The notes: generated by a model from the sequence alone, not told the origin. A DNA stretch of 64,000 nucleotides from Strigops habroptila (GCF_004027225.2 NW_022651112.1:124001-188000); one strand, 5' to 3'. Positions 1-12,842 are shown, counted from the stretch's first letter. Program-made: numbers and translations.

Positions 1-3000
1 CCCCATCCCCTCCAGCAGCCCCTGTGCTGGGGGGGGGTCCCCAGCACCCCCCGAGCCCCCCGGCACTGGGGTCTCTGCTTCACCCTCTGGGGTGGTGGGG
101 GGGGAAAAGGTGAGCACCCCCAAAGTGTTCAACCCACAACCCATAGATACCCCCTTTCCCTCTTTAAGACCCCCCCCAAAGACCCCCTTCTTTTAAGGAC
201 ACCCCCCCCCAAAGGCCTTCCCTATCCCTAAAGGCTCCTTAATCCCCGCTCCTTCCCTATAGGATGCCCCCCCCTTCCTCCTGAAGGCCCCCCTGAATGA
301 CCCCCCCATTCCTTAAGACCCTCCAAAAGACCCCCCCCATTCCACTAGACAGCCCCCCCAAACACCCTCCCTTCTCTTAGAGACCCCCCCATTACTAAGC
401 CACCCCCCCAAAGATGCCAATTCTGCTATAGGACCCCCCTTTTCCCCCCTAAAGACTCCCGCTTCTCTTAAAAGTACACCCCCTCCTTTGCCCCACTAAC
501 CCCCCCCAACCCCTTCCAATAGAAAGACCCCCCAAAACCACCCCCCCATTCCCCTCTGGCCCCCCCCATTCCCCTCTGGCCTCCCCATCCCTACCTGCCC
601 TCTTCCCGCCCTGGGGGGGGCTGGGGGCTGCCTTCTCCTCCTTGGGCACCAGCTTCTGCATGTCGGCCTGGCCGAACTCACACCCTGGGGGGAGGCTGGG
701 GGGGGGGGAATGGGGGGTCACTGGGGTGCCCCATGGCGGGGGGGGGGCCCTTGACACCCCAAAGGCCCCCCCCACAATATCCCATAGGCGTAGGGATGCT
801 CCTCTCCATTCATTTGCACCCCCCAACCCTTCCCGGCCCCCCAAGATCCTCCTTGACCCCCCCAGAATCCCCCTTAGACCCTCCTCAACCCCCCCCAAGA
901 CTCTCCCCATGCCCCCCCAGCACCCCATAGACCCTCCTCAACCCCCCCAAACCCCTCCATGACTCTCTCCATGCACCCCCAAGTCCCCCATAGACCCACC
1001 TCAACCCCCTCCATAGACCCTCAAGCCCCCCACTCCCCCCAGACCCTCCCTGTGCCCCCACAGACCCTCCTCAACCCCCCCCAAGACCCTCCCCATCCCC
1101 CCCCAGCACCCCATAGACCCTCCTTAACCCCCCCAAACCCCTCCATAGACTGCCCTTAACCCCCCCAAACTCCTCCATAGACCCTCCTTAACCCCCCCAA
1201 ACCCCTCCATAGACCCCCAAGCCCCCCAAGACCCTCCCCATGCCCCCCCAGCACCCCATAAACCCTCCCTAACCCTCCCCAAACCCCTCTGTAGACCATC
1301 CTTAACCCCCCTAACCCCTCCATAGACCCTCCTTAACCCCCCCAAACCCCACCACAGACCATCCTTAACCCCCCCAAACCCCTCCATAGACCCCCAAGCC
1401 CCCCAAGACCCTCCCCATGCCCCCCCAGCACCCCATAAACCCTCCCTAACCCTCCCCAAACCCCTCTGTAGACCATCCTTAACCCCCCAACCCCCTCCAT
1501 AGACCCTCCTTAACCTCCCCAAACCCCACCATAGACCATCCTTAACCCCCCCCAAACCCCTCCATAGACCCTCCTCCCCCCCCCCCCCGCCCCAAGCGCC
1601 CCCCCGCACCTATTTGGGGTGCAGAGGGAGAGCAGCACCGTGCTCTCCCACACCAGGGAGCAGTAAAGCTGACTCAGCTTCCCCAGCACGCTCAGGCCCA
1701 ACTGGGAGCCCCACTGGTTCACCGAGATGGCCCGGATCTCACTCTGGGGGGGGGGGGGGAACAACAAAAGGCCACATTAAACCCCCCCATAGCCATGGGT
1801 ACACCCCCAAAATGGGGTGTATGAGGGGGGCACACCTCTCTTTACCTGCCCCACGCGGCACGTGTGGACGAACATCATGATGTAGGCATGGGCGGCCGTG
1901 AGGGCGTGCAGGAGGGGGGTGGCCTGGGCCGAGAGGGTGGCGTCGGGGACGCTGCCGGCCCCCGCCAGCTCCCGCAGCAGCACCGACCCCCCCGGAGCCT
2001 CGATGGGCCGGTGCAGCGGCTCCAGCGCCGAGAGAACGGCCTCGAGCTGCAGCAGCCCCTCCTGCAGCACCTTGGGCTCGTGCGACAGCGTCTGCGGGGC
2101 CGGGGGGGGAAAGGGGAAAGGGAAGGGAAGGGGGGGAAGGGAAGGGAAGGGGGAAAGGGAAGGGAAGGGGGGAAAGGGAAGGGAAGGGGGGAAAGGGAAG
2201 GGAAGGGGGGAAAGGGAAGGGGGGAAAGGGAAGGGGGGAAAGGGAAGGGGGGAAAGGGAAGGGGGGAAAGGGAAGGGGGGAAAGGGAAGGGGGGAAAGGA
2301 AAGGGGGGAAGGGAAGGAAGAGGGGAAAGGGAAGGAGGAAAAGGAAAGGGAAGGGGGAAACAAAAGGGAAGGGGGGAAAGGAAGGAGGAAAAAAAACAGC
2401 TTAATATTTGGAAGCAAACCCTCAAAATTTGATAGGGGAATCAAAATTTGGGGGGAAATATAAAATTTGGATAGAAATACATGAAATCTGGCAGGAGAAC
2501 CTTCACATTTGCAGAAAAAAACAGAAAAATCCGAGAAAACCCCAAACAAATCAAACTTCTAATTCAGAGCAGAAAGAAAATTGGGACAAAAGGAAATGAA
2601 CCTGAGGGAAATCCTGAAATTGGGAGGAGAAAACTTCCAAATTTGATGGGAAACCTCAAAATTTGGAAGCAAAACCTTGAATTTGGGCAGGAAATTCTCC
2701 AAATTTGGAGGAAAATCAAAAAAATCCAGCAGAGAAAATCAAAAAGAAAATGGGAATTATGGGAATTTCAAGAGACAAATCCAAATTCAAAGGGAAAAAG
2801 TTGGAATTTGAAGGAATGAGAACAGGAAAATTGAAATTTAAAGGAAAAAACTGGAACTTAGAGGGAAAAATTCACATTTCCCCTTTTTGGGAAGTTCTCC
2901 CTTCCCCTTTCTGGGACCCCCCCCCCGCTCCTTTACGGGGTGTTCCCCCCATTCCCATACCAGGATGGATTTGCAGACCCCCGCCACGGCCTGGCAGGCT

Positions 3001-6000
3001 GCGGACGTTGGGAAGTCAACGGGCAGGTTGGGAAGGCCCAGGATGGTGACGAGGGGCCGCAGCCCCCGCTGCGCCACGAACTCCTGGCAGTGATCGTCCG
3101 TCGTGTTGTTGCTGAGGATGGACTCCACGAACTTCATCTGGGAACCAGGGAATTCGGGGGGGGGGGGGGGTGAAAAGGAGGAATTGGGGGGTTTGGGGAG
3201 TCCAAACATCCCAATGACCCCCTAAAGTGGGGGGGAACCCACTGTTTCCTCACCACGTTGAGGATATAATCCATGAGGGGGATAGGGATTCGCTCCTCGG
3301 TGCCCACCACCCTGAAAGCAAAGAGAAAGGGGGACATTGAGAGTGTGTGTCCCCCCCCAAAATGTCCCTTCTTGTGTGTCCCCCCCCCCGCGATGCTCAC
3401 TGCTGGCTGGGCTCGGCCTCGCTCTGCTGGGTAGCACTGAAGCTCTGCATGGCCTGAACTTCTTCCTCCTCCTCATCCTCACTGGAGGCTTCCTCAGCAG
3501 CGTGGGGGGAGCGGGGCGGGGGGGCTGCTGCTGTCCCATCCGCTTTCTGCATCGAGGGCTTCTGGCAGATGTATTTGGGGTCCCGGCCCAGGCTGCAAAT
3601 CTCCTCTAAAAGCTATAGGAAAGGGTTAAGTTTAGGGAAGGGGGGGTCTTCTTTAAGAAGGGGGGGGTCCTGGTACCCCCAAGTGTCCCCCCCCAATTTG
3701 TCACCTTGATGATGGCGGTGGTGGCATCGGTCTTGAGGGTGGGTTGGTGCCGCATCAGCTCATCCACAGCGCTGCCCAGGTTGGAGGCTGTGTCTCCTGG
3801 GGGGGGGGGGGGGAAATAGAGGAGTTATGGGGGGGTTCCCTGTTAGAAAACACAAGGGGGGGTCCCCAAAATAGAGAGGAGCAGCCTAAAAGTGATAAAC
3901 AGCCAACAGCAAGTGTGTTAATGGGAGCGGGATAGTAATGGTGGTGAGGGGGCTCCTCCTTGGTGTAGAGATCAACCTCCCAATGGGATCAAGAATCATG
4001 GAACCAAGAATCATGGGATCAAGAATCATGGAACCAAGAATCATGGGATTCACCAGGTTGGAAAAGACCTTTGGGATCATCAAGTCCAACCTTTATCCCA
4101 AGGCCACCACTAAACCCTGGCACTAACAGCCTCATCTATGTGCTTTGGGAACACTTCCAGGGATGGTAATTCCAGCTCTTCTCCCTGTTCCAATGCCTGC
4201 CCCCCCCCCTTTTGGGGGATAACCTCTTCCCAAGCTCCATCTAAGCCTCTCCTGGTGCAACCTGAAGCTGTTTCTTCTTATCCTATCCCTTGGGAGCCCC
4301 CTCCTGGCTCCATCCTCCTGTCAGGCAGTTATAGAACGCAATGAAGTCCCCCCTGAGCCTTCTCTTCTTCATTGAACCCCCCCAGGTCCAGGAGCTGTTC
4401 CCCATCACACTTGTGCCCCAGGCCCTGCTCCAGCACCTCAATGTCTCTCTTGGAGCGAAGGACCCAGACCTGAACACAGGATTCAGGGTGCAGCCCCCCC
4501 AGCACCCAACCCAAGGGGACAACCCCTGCCCTGGCCTCATCCCCATCAGCACCCCCAGCTCCTTCTCCACGAGGAGCCCCCCAGCCGAGCCTGGAGCGCT
4601 CACGGGGTTGTCATGACCCAAACGCAGGAGCCAACCCTTTGATGGTTGAACCTCAAAGCCCCCCCCCAAAGCAAAGGGACCCCCCCAAGGCTCACCCAGG
4701 GGGTCGGAGCTGCGCCGCCGCCGCATGGCCGGGAGGTAGTCGGGGGACAGCAGCACCTTGAAGAGCCTCTCGAAGGGTTGGCACTGCACGAAGGACTGGA
4801 GCCCGCGGGCGTTGAGGCAAAGGGCGCTGAAGACGTTGGGCAACGAACCCAAAACCTCGCGAGTAGCCGGGACCTTGGGTAGGGGGTGGAAATCAAAGCA
4901 TGAACATGGAGCAACCCCTCTGGATAGTGGGGAGAAGGGAAAGGGGGGGACGTGGGGACGCACACTCACATCCTTGATGAGCAGAGCGTGGAGCATGACG
5001 TCGGTGAGGCCGTTGTCCTGCAGGGAGGAGAGCAGCGAAGGCTCCTGGAACACGAACACCGTCACCACCTCGGTCGCTGCGGCGGGAGGAGAGAGACGGG
5101 GGGCACTGAGGAGGGGGGGGGCGGCTGGATTTCCTTTTGGGGGGGTTGGGGAGGGTCCCCCGCATCCTTCCCCCCCGCCCCCCCCAAATCCCTCTTTAAG
5201 GTTTGGGGGGTGAAGCTCACCCAGGAGGAAGAGCGAAGGGCCGTAATACTCGGCGTTGCTGATGATGTGCTTCAGGGAGGTGGGCAGCGAGCCGTCCATC
5301 ACTTCATTTGGGGGGGCCATATAAAAAGGGGTGAGGAGGTGATGCCCCCCCCCCTTTTCCTTGATGATGGGGGACACTGGGGGACACTCACCGTGGCGGA
5401 TACCATCGGAGAAAGCGGGATCTTGGATGGCTTTCTTAAGGAAATTCAGCATGGATTTGAGCAAGGCGGCGCGTTGCGGGATGCACTGGACTCCTGGAAG
5501 GGGGGGGGACACCCATAAACGTGTGAGCCCCCCCACCCCGTGGTGTCCCCATTGTCCCCAATGTCAAGGTGTCACGTACCCCCGCGTGGGGAGGAGGTGG
5601 GGGCAGTGCTGGTGCTGGGCACAGCAGAGCTGTTTGAGGAGGGTGCTGGATCCTGACGGGCTTCGGCCGAGGGACCGGGGCTGCTCTCCATGGCCACGTC
5701 TGTCACTATGGGGGGGACACGGATGTTGAGGGGGGTGACATCAATAGGGGTGTCACCCCCTTTCTGTCTCTCTCCTCACCTTCCATGTCCGTCTCCATCT
5801 CCTCGCCCTCAGGGACGGTGGCAGCCGGGGGACGCTGCACCTTGGGCTTGATGACGAAGGGGCACTCGCAGCGGCACAGATCCACCTCGTGCTTGGGGAG
5901 GGGAAAGATCCTCAGCACCCCCAAAAAGACACCCAGGGGACCCCAAAAGCGGGGTGAGGGGATGTGGGGGGGCTACCTCGAGGCGGTAGATGAAGATGGA

Positions 6001-9000
6001 GAGGCCGCTGTGGGACTGGAAGGCTGCCATGTCCAGGTTGGTGATGAGATCCACCACCCGCACGGCTCGGGTGACGAAGGTGATCTGATCCTGCTCGTCC
6101 CCCAAGAACTTGATCACCTTTTTGGGGAGGGAAGAAAGCAACAAAAAGGATTTAAAGGGGATCCCCAAAACACTGAGGGACCCCCCCAACCCATGAGTGT
6201 GGCTCAGAGCTCACCTTCAGCAGCGCTTCCATCATGCCACAGGACACCAAAGCCTCACCGCCCGCGTCGTAACTGGCCAAGTGGTAGAGGAAGGAGAAGA
6301 GCGCGGTGGCAAACTGGTGGGGATAGGGCTCCATGGAGGGGTCTGGGGGGGCAGGAGGCTGTTAGGGTGGGTTTAACCCCCCCAAAATCATTTAAAGGAC
6401 CCCCCCCCCCATCCCATGGGGCTGTCCAGGAACCCACCGATCATGGCTTGGATGCAGTTGCGGACCAGGACGGGGAGGAAGCCGTGGTAGGAAGCGGTGC
6501 CGGTGCAGTCGATGATGCTGCTCAGCTTCGGGGTTCGCTCCAGATGGACGATAGAGGTGAGGGTCCGTAAGGAAGCTGCTTTAATATCCTGGGGGGGACA
6601 CACACAGGACAGGGAGTGAGGCTGGGGATGGTTTTGGGGGGGTCTGGGGGGGTGAATTTGGGGTTCATCCTCACCATAAGCTGCTTGTCAGTGATTTGGA
6701 GCACATCCACCAGCTCTTCGATGAGGCCGTTGTAGAGGATGCTGTTGGCTGACTCCTGCAGAGCATTGGAGTACACTGCGAAGGAAAAGGGGGGGGTCAC
6801 CTAAAGAAACCCCCCTAAAACCATCCCCCCCCAATTAAAACAACCCCCCCTCTAATTAAAATCCCCTTCATTAGCTCTCAGGAAGCCCCTACCCAGGATG
6901 GAGATGGCGTGGAGCCGCGCTTGCACCGCTTGCAGCCGCTTCTTGTGGTTGGAGAAGCCATGGGCCAGGCGAATGTGGGTGAACAGGAGCATCTAGGGGG
7001 GGTAAAAAGGATTTGGGGGGGGTCAGGAAGGATTTGGAAAGGTCACCACAGTGTGTCACCCCCCAAAACCCCTGGGTGCCCCCCCTATTCTTGCCCCACT
7101 CACTTGCTTGTCTTTGGGGATGCTGTACATCTTGGTGAGCGACTCCATGATCTCCGAGGGGCTCTCTGAAATCTGGGGGGGGGGCACGGAGAAAATGGGG
7201 GTGCAGAAGGAAAAATGGGGGTGCAGAGGGAATAATGGGGGGGGTGGGTTGGGGAAGGGGCTCAATCTGAAGCAGAGCCCCCCCCAAATCAACGCTGCCC
7301 CCCCCAGAACACTCACCTTGTCCAGCTGCTCGATGTGGATGTAGTGTAGGGTGGTGCTGGTGGCCTATAGGGGGGTCGGGGGGGGGTTACGAGGGGCCCA
7401 GTGTTCTGGACCCCCCCCACCATGTCCCCAAATGTCCCCAAATGTCCCCTGTCACTCACCCTCTTGTCCACCTTCACCTCGACGCCTGGTTCAGCATAGA
7501 ACTCGAAGTGGAGGGTGGTGGCACTGGGGGGGTACTTCTGGGGGGGGGACACACATAGGGGTGAGAGGGGACAGTGGGGTCCCCCCCCCTGCCGGGGGCT
7601 GGGGTGACAGGATGAGGAGTGGGGACATGAGAGGGGTGACAGGACCAGGGCCGTGAGGACACAAGAGGGGTGCCACAATGGAAGTGGGGGACCCTACGAT
7701 GCAATAGGGGTCACAGAATGCTGTTGGGGGCTCCCAGGACATGACAGGGGGTGACATGAAGGGAGAGGCCACTTTGGGGGGACCCCAGAGCACCCCAACA
7801 GGACATGGGGCAGCAGGGGGAACCCCAGCGCATGACAGAGGGACACGGGATGGTGTTGGGGACCCCAGGGTGTGACAGGGGGACACAGGATGGGGTTGGG
7901 GACCCCAGAGCGTGACAGGGGGACACAGGATGGTGCTGGGGTGTCACAGGCGGACACAGGATGGTGTTGGGGACCCCAGGGTGTGACAGGGGGACACAGG
8001 ATGGTGTTGGGGACCCCAGGACATGACAGAGGAACACAGGATGGTGTTGGGGTGTCACAGGCAGACACAGGATGGTGTTGGGGACCCCAGGGTGTGACAC
8101 GAGGGGCCAGGCCACATTGGGGGCACCCCAGAGCACCCCAACCCCGCCGCTCACCAGCATGTGGAGGTCCCGGCAGCACTCGGCCAAACCAAATCCATTC
8201 TCTTTTCCTCCCCAACTCTACATGGAAACGACATAAAAAAACCCCCCAAAATCAACCCAAAGCGTGAAGAGCACATTGGGGACACCCCAAAAAAGGGGGT
8301 TCCCCCCCCAAACTGACCTCAGCCAGGTGCTGGAGGCGGGACAGGAGGGGGCTCCTCTTGTCAGAGCCCAGGCGGGTGATGTAGTTGGAGCGCTTGCTGA
8401 AGACGTAGAGCAGGTTGAGCACGGCCAACACCACCTGCATGTCCGAGGAGGCCAACAGCGTCGTGAGGTGCTGCGGAGGGACAGGGGACAAGGACACGCC
8501 GTGAGGGACGTGCCCAGGGTCCCCGCGACGTTCCAAGTGTCCCGAGTGGGAGAGATGTGGATCTGATGGGGAAGGAATGGGCTGATGGGCTCAATGGGTA
8601 AGTGATGGGTGAGGAGTGGGGGGTCTCAGGGGGTGGTGATGGGAGGGATCCGGGTCAATGTGGTGGTTGGGGATGTGGATAGTGGGATTGACAGGAAAGG
8701 ATACTGGGATTGAAAGGAAAGGATACTGGGATTGAAGGAAAAAGAGCGCTAGGATCAAGGGAACCCTCAGCATGTTTGTGGTGATGCTGAGCTGGGTGCC
8801 TGGGTTAATGTGATGCAGGGAACGGATGGGATCCAGACAGAAGGAATGGGATCCAGAGGGGAGGGATGGGATCCAGAGGAAGAGGATGGGATCCAGAACA
8901 GGAGGATGGGATCCAGAGGGGAAGGGATGGGATCCAGAAGGGAGGAATGGGACCCAGAGGGGAAAGGATGGGATCCAGAGGGAAGGGCATGGGATCCAGA

Positions 9001-11130
9001 GGAAGAAGATGGGATCCAGAGGAAGAAGATGGGATCCAGAAGGGAGGGATGGGACGGGATCCAGAGGGGAGAGGATGGGATCCAGAGCAAGAAGATAGGA
9101 TCCAGAAGGAACGGATGGGATCCAGAGGGACCTAGAGAGGTAAGACCCTGAGACCCTCATGGAGTTCCACCCAGCCAAGAGCAAGGTGCCGCCCTTGGGG
9201 CAATCCCAGCCACAGGTCCCGGGTGGGAGAAGGGATCCGGAGCAGGATTTGGGGGGTGCTGGGTGAGGAGAAGCTCCCCATGAGCCGGCTCCAGCGGGTG
9301 CTTGAGCCCAAGGAGGGGGAGCAGCAGGTCCTGGAGGGGATCCTGCCCCCCTGCTCTGCTCTGCGGGACCCCACGGGGAGAACTGGGGCCGCTTCTGGTG
9401 CCCCCGATGGAAGGAGGACGTGGAGCTGCTGGAGGCCACAGGGATCATCCAGGAGCATCCATGCGGAGCCAGGCTGGGAACATCCAGGAGCTCAGAGCAG
9501 CTCCCAGGGGCTGACGGGGGCTCCGGGCGTGCTGGAGGGGGCCCTTCAGCAGGGACTGGGGGGGCAGGACACGGGGCGATGGGTTCCAACTGGAACAGGG
9601 GCCGTTTAGCCTGGATCTAAGGAAGTTCTTCCCCATGAGGGCACTGGGATGGGTTGGGCTGCCCCATCCCTGGCGGTGCTCAAGGCCAGGTTGAACCAAT
9701 GTGTCCACGGCTGGACGTGGATGATCCTCAGCTCCTCCCCCCCCACAACCACTCTGTATGCGCCCTGTCCCCCCCCCCCAGCACCCCGGGGCCCCCCCCA
9801 AACCTCGATGGAGCTGTAGAGGTGGCGGGAGAAGCTGTACTCGATGAGCAGCGCCGTGAAGTTGAGCAGAGCCAAGAGAAGGGCCTTGAGCTGCTCCCGC
9901 TCGGGCCGGTCGCAGGCCAACATCCAGGACATGTTCTCCACCGGCCGCCCGGCTTCCGCCAGGATCCCGTCGAAGCGATCCAGGAGATCCACCCAGTGGT
10001 ACAGCTCGCACTGGGGGGGGGACACGGGGGGGCTACTGCTGACCCCCTTACAGCTTGGGGGGCAAGAGAAGGACCCCCCCCCACCCCATCCAATCCTATT
10101 ACATGCGGTGGGGTGACCCCTATTCCCAACTCAATGGGTGGAAACAGGGTCCTGCACCCCCTCCCTGCTATTTTGGGGGACCCCCCCTTGGGGTTTTGGG
10201 GGGGCTCCCTGCTGTTTGAGGGGGGTTGCTGTGGAGTTGTGGGGCTTTGCAAGGGGAGAGACTGAGACCCACAACAGCCCCAGGGCGACGGAGACAGTGG
10301 GGTGCCCCTTTTAGGGGGGCTGAGGGGAATTGGGGTACCCGCCCTTGGGGTTTTGGGGGGGCGGGGGGGTCCCCCCGTGCTATTTTAGGGGGACTGTGTA
10401 AAATCGGGGTGTCTCTTTTCAGGGGAGCAGAGAAAAATGGGGGTGCCCCCTATTACTCTGGGGGTGTCCTCCATCATTTTAGGGGGGGGTGTAGGAGAAC
10501 TGGGGTAGAAACAAAAAGAAGCTGCCCATTTTAGGGGGGCTACGGAGAAATTGGGGTACCCCCTTGGTGTTTTGAGCTGCTAGAGGGTGCCCCCCCCATT
10601 TATAGGGGGCCTGTGGGGAAAGTGGGGTGCCTCTCTGGCATTTTAGGGGAAAATAAGCACATCTTTCACTGCTTTTGGGAAGCCTGAAGAGGAACTTCAG
10701 GGTGCCCCCCCCATTTTATGGGTGCCGTGGGGTGCCCCCCCCATTGTGGGGGGACTCCAGAAGCAATCCCCCCCCATCCCAGCGACCACTTTGGGGACCC
10801 CCTCACTGTCACTGCAACAAGCTGGCGCCGAGCCTATTAGAATTTAGGAGCCCCCCCCCTATTTCGGGGTGCCCCCCCATTATTGCCCCCCCCCTCGCAC
10901 CTTCCCAATGTTCCATGTCTTGATCTGCTGCAGCTCAGCCACCAGCTGCTCATCACCACACGCCTTCAGCTTCTCAATGAGGGCCCGGCAGTCAGCGGGC
11001 TGGGGGGGGGGACACACATAATGTCACTCCATACCCCCCCCATGACACCCCCCCCCCCCCAAAAGCACCCCCAAACCCCCCTCACCGCCTCCGTGGGGGT
11101 TTTCTTCAGCTTCGTCCGATCCACTTTCAT
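1..11130 (-). CDS. HUWE1: HUWE1, HECT-type E3 ubiquitin ligase, N-terminal quarter (gene continues beyond left edge)
   Basis: HUWE1 is a giant HECT E3 ligase (about 4,370 aa in human) that ubiquitinates MCL1, p53, histones and others. Twenty-seven coding exons are visible, 5' to 3': 11130-11086, 10999-10901, 10010-9804, 8470-8318, 8217-8155, 7537-7460, 7364-7317, 7172-7104, 6992-6893, 6775-6675, 6588-6438, 6342-6215, 6117-5977, 5891-5780, 5705-5580, 5493-5392, 5301-5221, 5076-4970, 4873-4696, 3796-3705, 3612-3401, 3311-3254, 3137-2961, 2091-1846, 1743-1610, 695-595, 86-<1. Phases agree throughout, giving about 1,065 residues beginning [15 protein letters not shown]. They cover the armadillo-like DUF908/DUF913 region and an acidic stretch ([14 protein letters not shown]). 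UBA, UIM, WWE, BH3 and HECT domains lie outside. The start is the family start; a likely acceptor lies at 11167-11168, so 11131-11166 would be 5' UTR. Upstream UTR exons and promoter are probably in the gap. Near-identity to human is striking beside the chaotic introns. Confidence 0.97.
730..1590. repeat. minisatellite in HUWE1 intron (CCATAGACCCTCCTTAACCC family)
   Basis: Imperfect tandem copies of CATAGACCCTCCTTAACCCC about 30-36 bp apart. A higher-order block starting near 1201 recurs at 1378, a 177-bp period. C-rich on plus, so G-rich in the HUWE1 pre-mRNA. Confidence 0.85.
2101..2394. repeat. polypurine (GGGAAAGGGAA) tract
   Basis: About 290 bp almost wholly of G and A, built of GGGAAAGGGAAGGG-like units, starting 10 bases upstream (in gene sense) of the HUWE1 exon 2091-1846. 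It supplies a very long polypyrimidine tract to that acceptor on the minus strand. Confidence 0.92.
2395..2890. repeat. A-rich island with AAATTTGG motifs
   Basis: A segment far richer in A than its surroundings, with AAATTTGG or AAATTTGA recurring every 20-40 bp, directly next to the polypurine tract. No coding content or known transposon recognised. Confidence 0.75.
3985..4605 (-). mobile_element. CR1 LINE 3' fragment
   Basis: Within the HUWE1 intron 3797-4695. The plus strand reads as the reverse complement of the CR1 3' end: an AGAATCATGG-type terminal repeat (about four copies, 3990-4050), then GGTTGGAAAAGACCTTTGGGAT, CAAGTCCAACC, AACACTTCCAGGGATGG, CTGAGCCTTCTCTTC and CCAGACCTGAACACAGGATT, all CR1 landmarks recalled from avian consensus. 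5'-truncated, lies in the same orientation as HUWE1, no open reading frame; old. Confidence 0.85.
7690..8110. repeat. minisatellite, about 40-bp unit, HUWE1 intron
   Basis: Repeats of GGGACACAGGATGGTGTTGG followed by GGACCCCAGGGTGTGACA, about ten copies between exons 7537 and 8155. Confidence 0.85.
8817..9128. repeat. GGGATCCAGAGG array, 18-27 bp unit, HUWE1 intron
   Basis: About 14 copies of GATGGGATCCAGAGGGGAG; most carry a BamHI-type GGATCC. Open in several frames only because the unit lacks stops. Abuts the CR1 fragment at 9130. Confidence 0.9.
9130..9720 (+). mobile_element. CR1 LINE 3' fragment
   Basis: Within the HUWE1 intron 8471-9803, antisense to HUWE1. Contains CR1 3' landmarks in plus orientation: GGGGCAATCCCAGCCACAGG, CCCCATGAGCCGGC, GGATCCTGCCCCCCTGCTCT, GGAAGGAGGACGTGGAGCTG, GGAAGTTCTTCCCCATGAGG and CCATCCCTGGCGGTGCTCAA. 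5'-truncated and internally deleted. It begins where an 18-bp GGGATCCAGAGG array ends. Confidence 0.8.
10020..10890. repeat. degenerate GGGGTGCCCC-rich HUWE1 intron
   Basis: Imperfect copies of GGGGTGCCCCCCATTTTAGG and GGGGAAATTGGGGTACCC, period 60-80 bp. Nothing gene-like seen. Confidence 0.6.
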
Positions 11131-11269
11131 CTTGGGGGGGGGGGGGGGTTTGTCCTCTCGCTCTGCCTGTGGGGGACCCCGACCCGCAGGTGATGAGGGG
11201 GGGGGCGTTGTGTCCGTGTCCCCCCCCCGCCCCACGTGGTGCCGGTGGGACTCGGTGTCCCGGCGGGCG

Positions 11270-11768
11270 NNNNNNNNNNNNNNNNNNNNNNNNNNNNNNN
11301 NNNNNNNNNNNNNNNNNNNNNNNNNNNNNNNNNNNNNNNNNNNNNNNNNNNNNNNNNNNNNNNNNNNNNNNNNNNNNNNNNNNNNNNNNNNNNNNNNNNN
11401 NNNNNNNNNNNNNNNNNNNNNNNNNNNNNNNNNNNNNNNNNNNNNNNNNNNNNNNNNNNNNNNNNNNNNNNNNNNNNNNNNNNNNNNNNNNNNNNNNNNN
11501 NNNNNNNNNNNNNNNNNNNNNNNNNNNNNNNNNNNNNNNNNNNNNNNNNNNNNNNNNNNNNNNNNNNNNNNNNNNNNNNNNNNNNNNNNNNNNNNNNNNN
11601 NNNNNNNNNNNNNNNNNNNNNNNNNNNNNNNNNNNNNNNNNNNNNNNNNNNNNNNNNNNNNNNNNNNNNNNNNNNNNNNNNNNNNNNNNNNNNNNNNNNN
11701 NNNNNNNNNNNNNNNNNNNNNNNNNNNNNNNNNNNNNNNNNNNNNNNNNNNNNNNNNNNNNNNNNNNN
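11270..11768. other. assembly gap (499 N)
   Basis: A run of N separates the first coding exon of HUWE1 from the UBA1 minisatellite. About 700 residues of UBA1 (its C-terminal two thirds) and the HUWE1 promoter and 5' UTR exons should lie here, so the true gap is probably several kb and its stated size is a placeholder. Confidence 0.99.
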
Positions 11769-12800
11769 GTGCTCCATGGTGGCGTCTTCCAACGGCTCCA
11801 ATGTCCCACCATGTCCCAATGACTGCCCATGTCCCACCAAGTCCCAATATCTCCCGTGTCCCACCATCTTCAATGCCTCACCATGGCCCCAAGACATCCC
11901 ATGTCCCACCATCTCCAACATCTCACCGCATCCCAACTCCCCATACCCCACCACGGCCCACCACGTCCTAACAACCCCCCATGTCCCACCATTTCCAATA
12001 TCCCACCACATCCCAAGGACTCCCCACATCCCACCGTGTCCCAACATCTCCATCGTCCCACTATGTGCGAACAACTCCTCATATCCCCTATACCACCACG
12101 CTCCCAAGACTCCCCATGTCCCACCACATCCCAACATCTCCAATGTCCCACCACATCCCAAGGACTCCCCACATCCCACCGTGTCCCAACATCTCCATCA
12201 TCCTACTATGTCGCAACAACTCCCCATATCCTATATCCCACCGTGTCCCCAAGACTCCCCATGTCCCACCACGTCCCAACATCTCCAACGTCCCACCATA
12301 TCCCAACTACATCCATATCGCACCATATCCCAATGACTCCCCACATCCCACCACGTCCCAACCTCTCCATTGTCCCACTACATCCCAACAACTTCCCATA
12401 CCCCATCTCTCACCATGTCCCCAAGGCTTCCCATGTCCCACCACGTCCCAACATCTTTTACATCTCACTGTATCCCCACTACATCCGTATCCCATCACAT
12501 CCCAATGACTCCCCACATCCTACCATGTCCCAACATCTCCATCGCCCCACTATGTCCCAATAACTCCCCGTATCCCATATCCCACCATGTCCCCAACATC
12601 TCCCATGTCCCACCACATCCCAACATTTCCAGTGTCTCACCATATCCCAACTACATTCATATCGCACCATGACTCACTGTGTCGCAACGTCTCTATTCCT
12701 TCACTCTGTCCTAAAAACTCTTTATGGCCAAGACATCCCATGTCCCACCACCTCCAACATCCCACCACATCCCAACGACATCTTCAAGGTCCCACCAGGC
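11769..12800. repeat. CCCACCACRTCCCAA minisatellite beside the gap
   Basis: About 1 kb of CCCACCATGTCCCAA/CATCTCC units with longer-range repetition of roughly 150-170 bp. It lies between the last visible UBA1 exon and the gap and probably broke the assembly. Confidence 0.9.
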
Positions 12801-12842
12801 CCCAGTGACCCGCCAGGTCCCCCCCCGCGCGCCGGCGCTGAC

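Noticed and set aside
8817-9128. Regularly spaced repeats resembling a CRISPR array
   Set aside because: No unique spacers of constant length; contiguous tandem repeats in a vertebrate intron.
1-11130. let-7f/miR-98 hairpins known from mammalian HUWE1
   Set aside because: They lie in a far downstream intron in mammals; no let-7-like sequence was seen in the introns present here.
10883-12336. Long frames crossing the N gap
   Set aside because: Open only because N has no stop codons.
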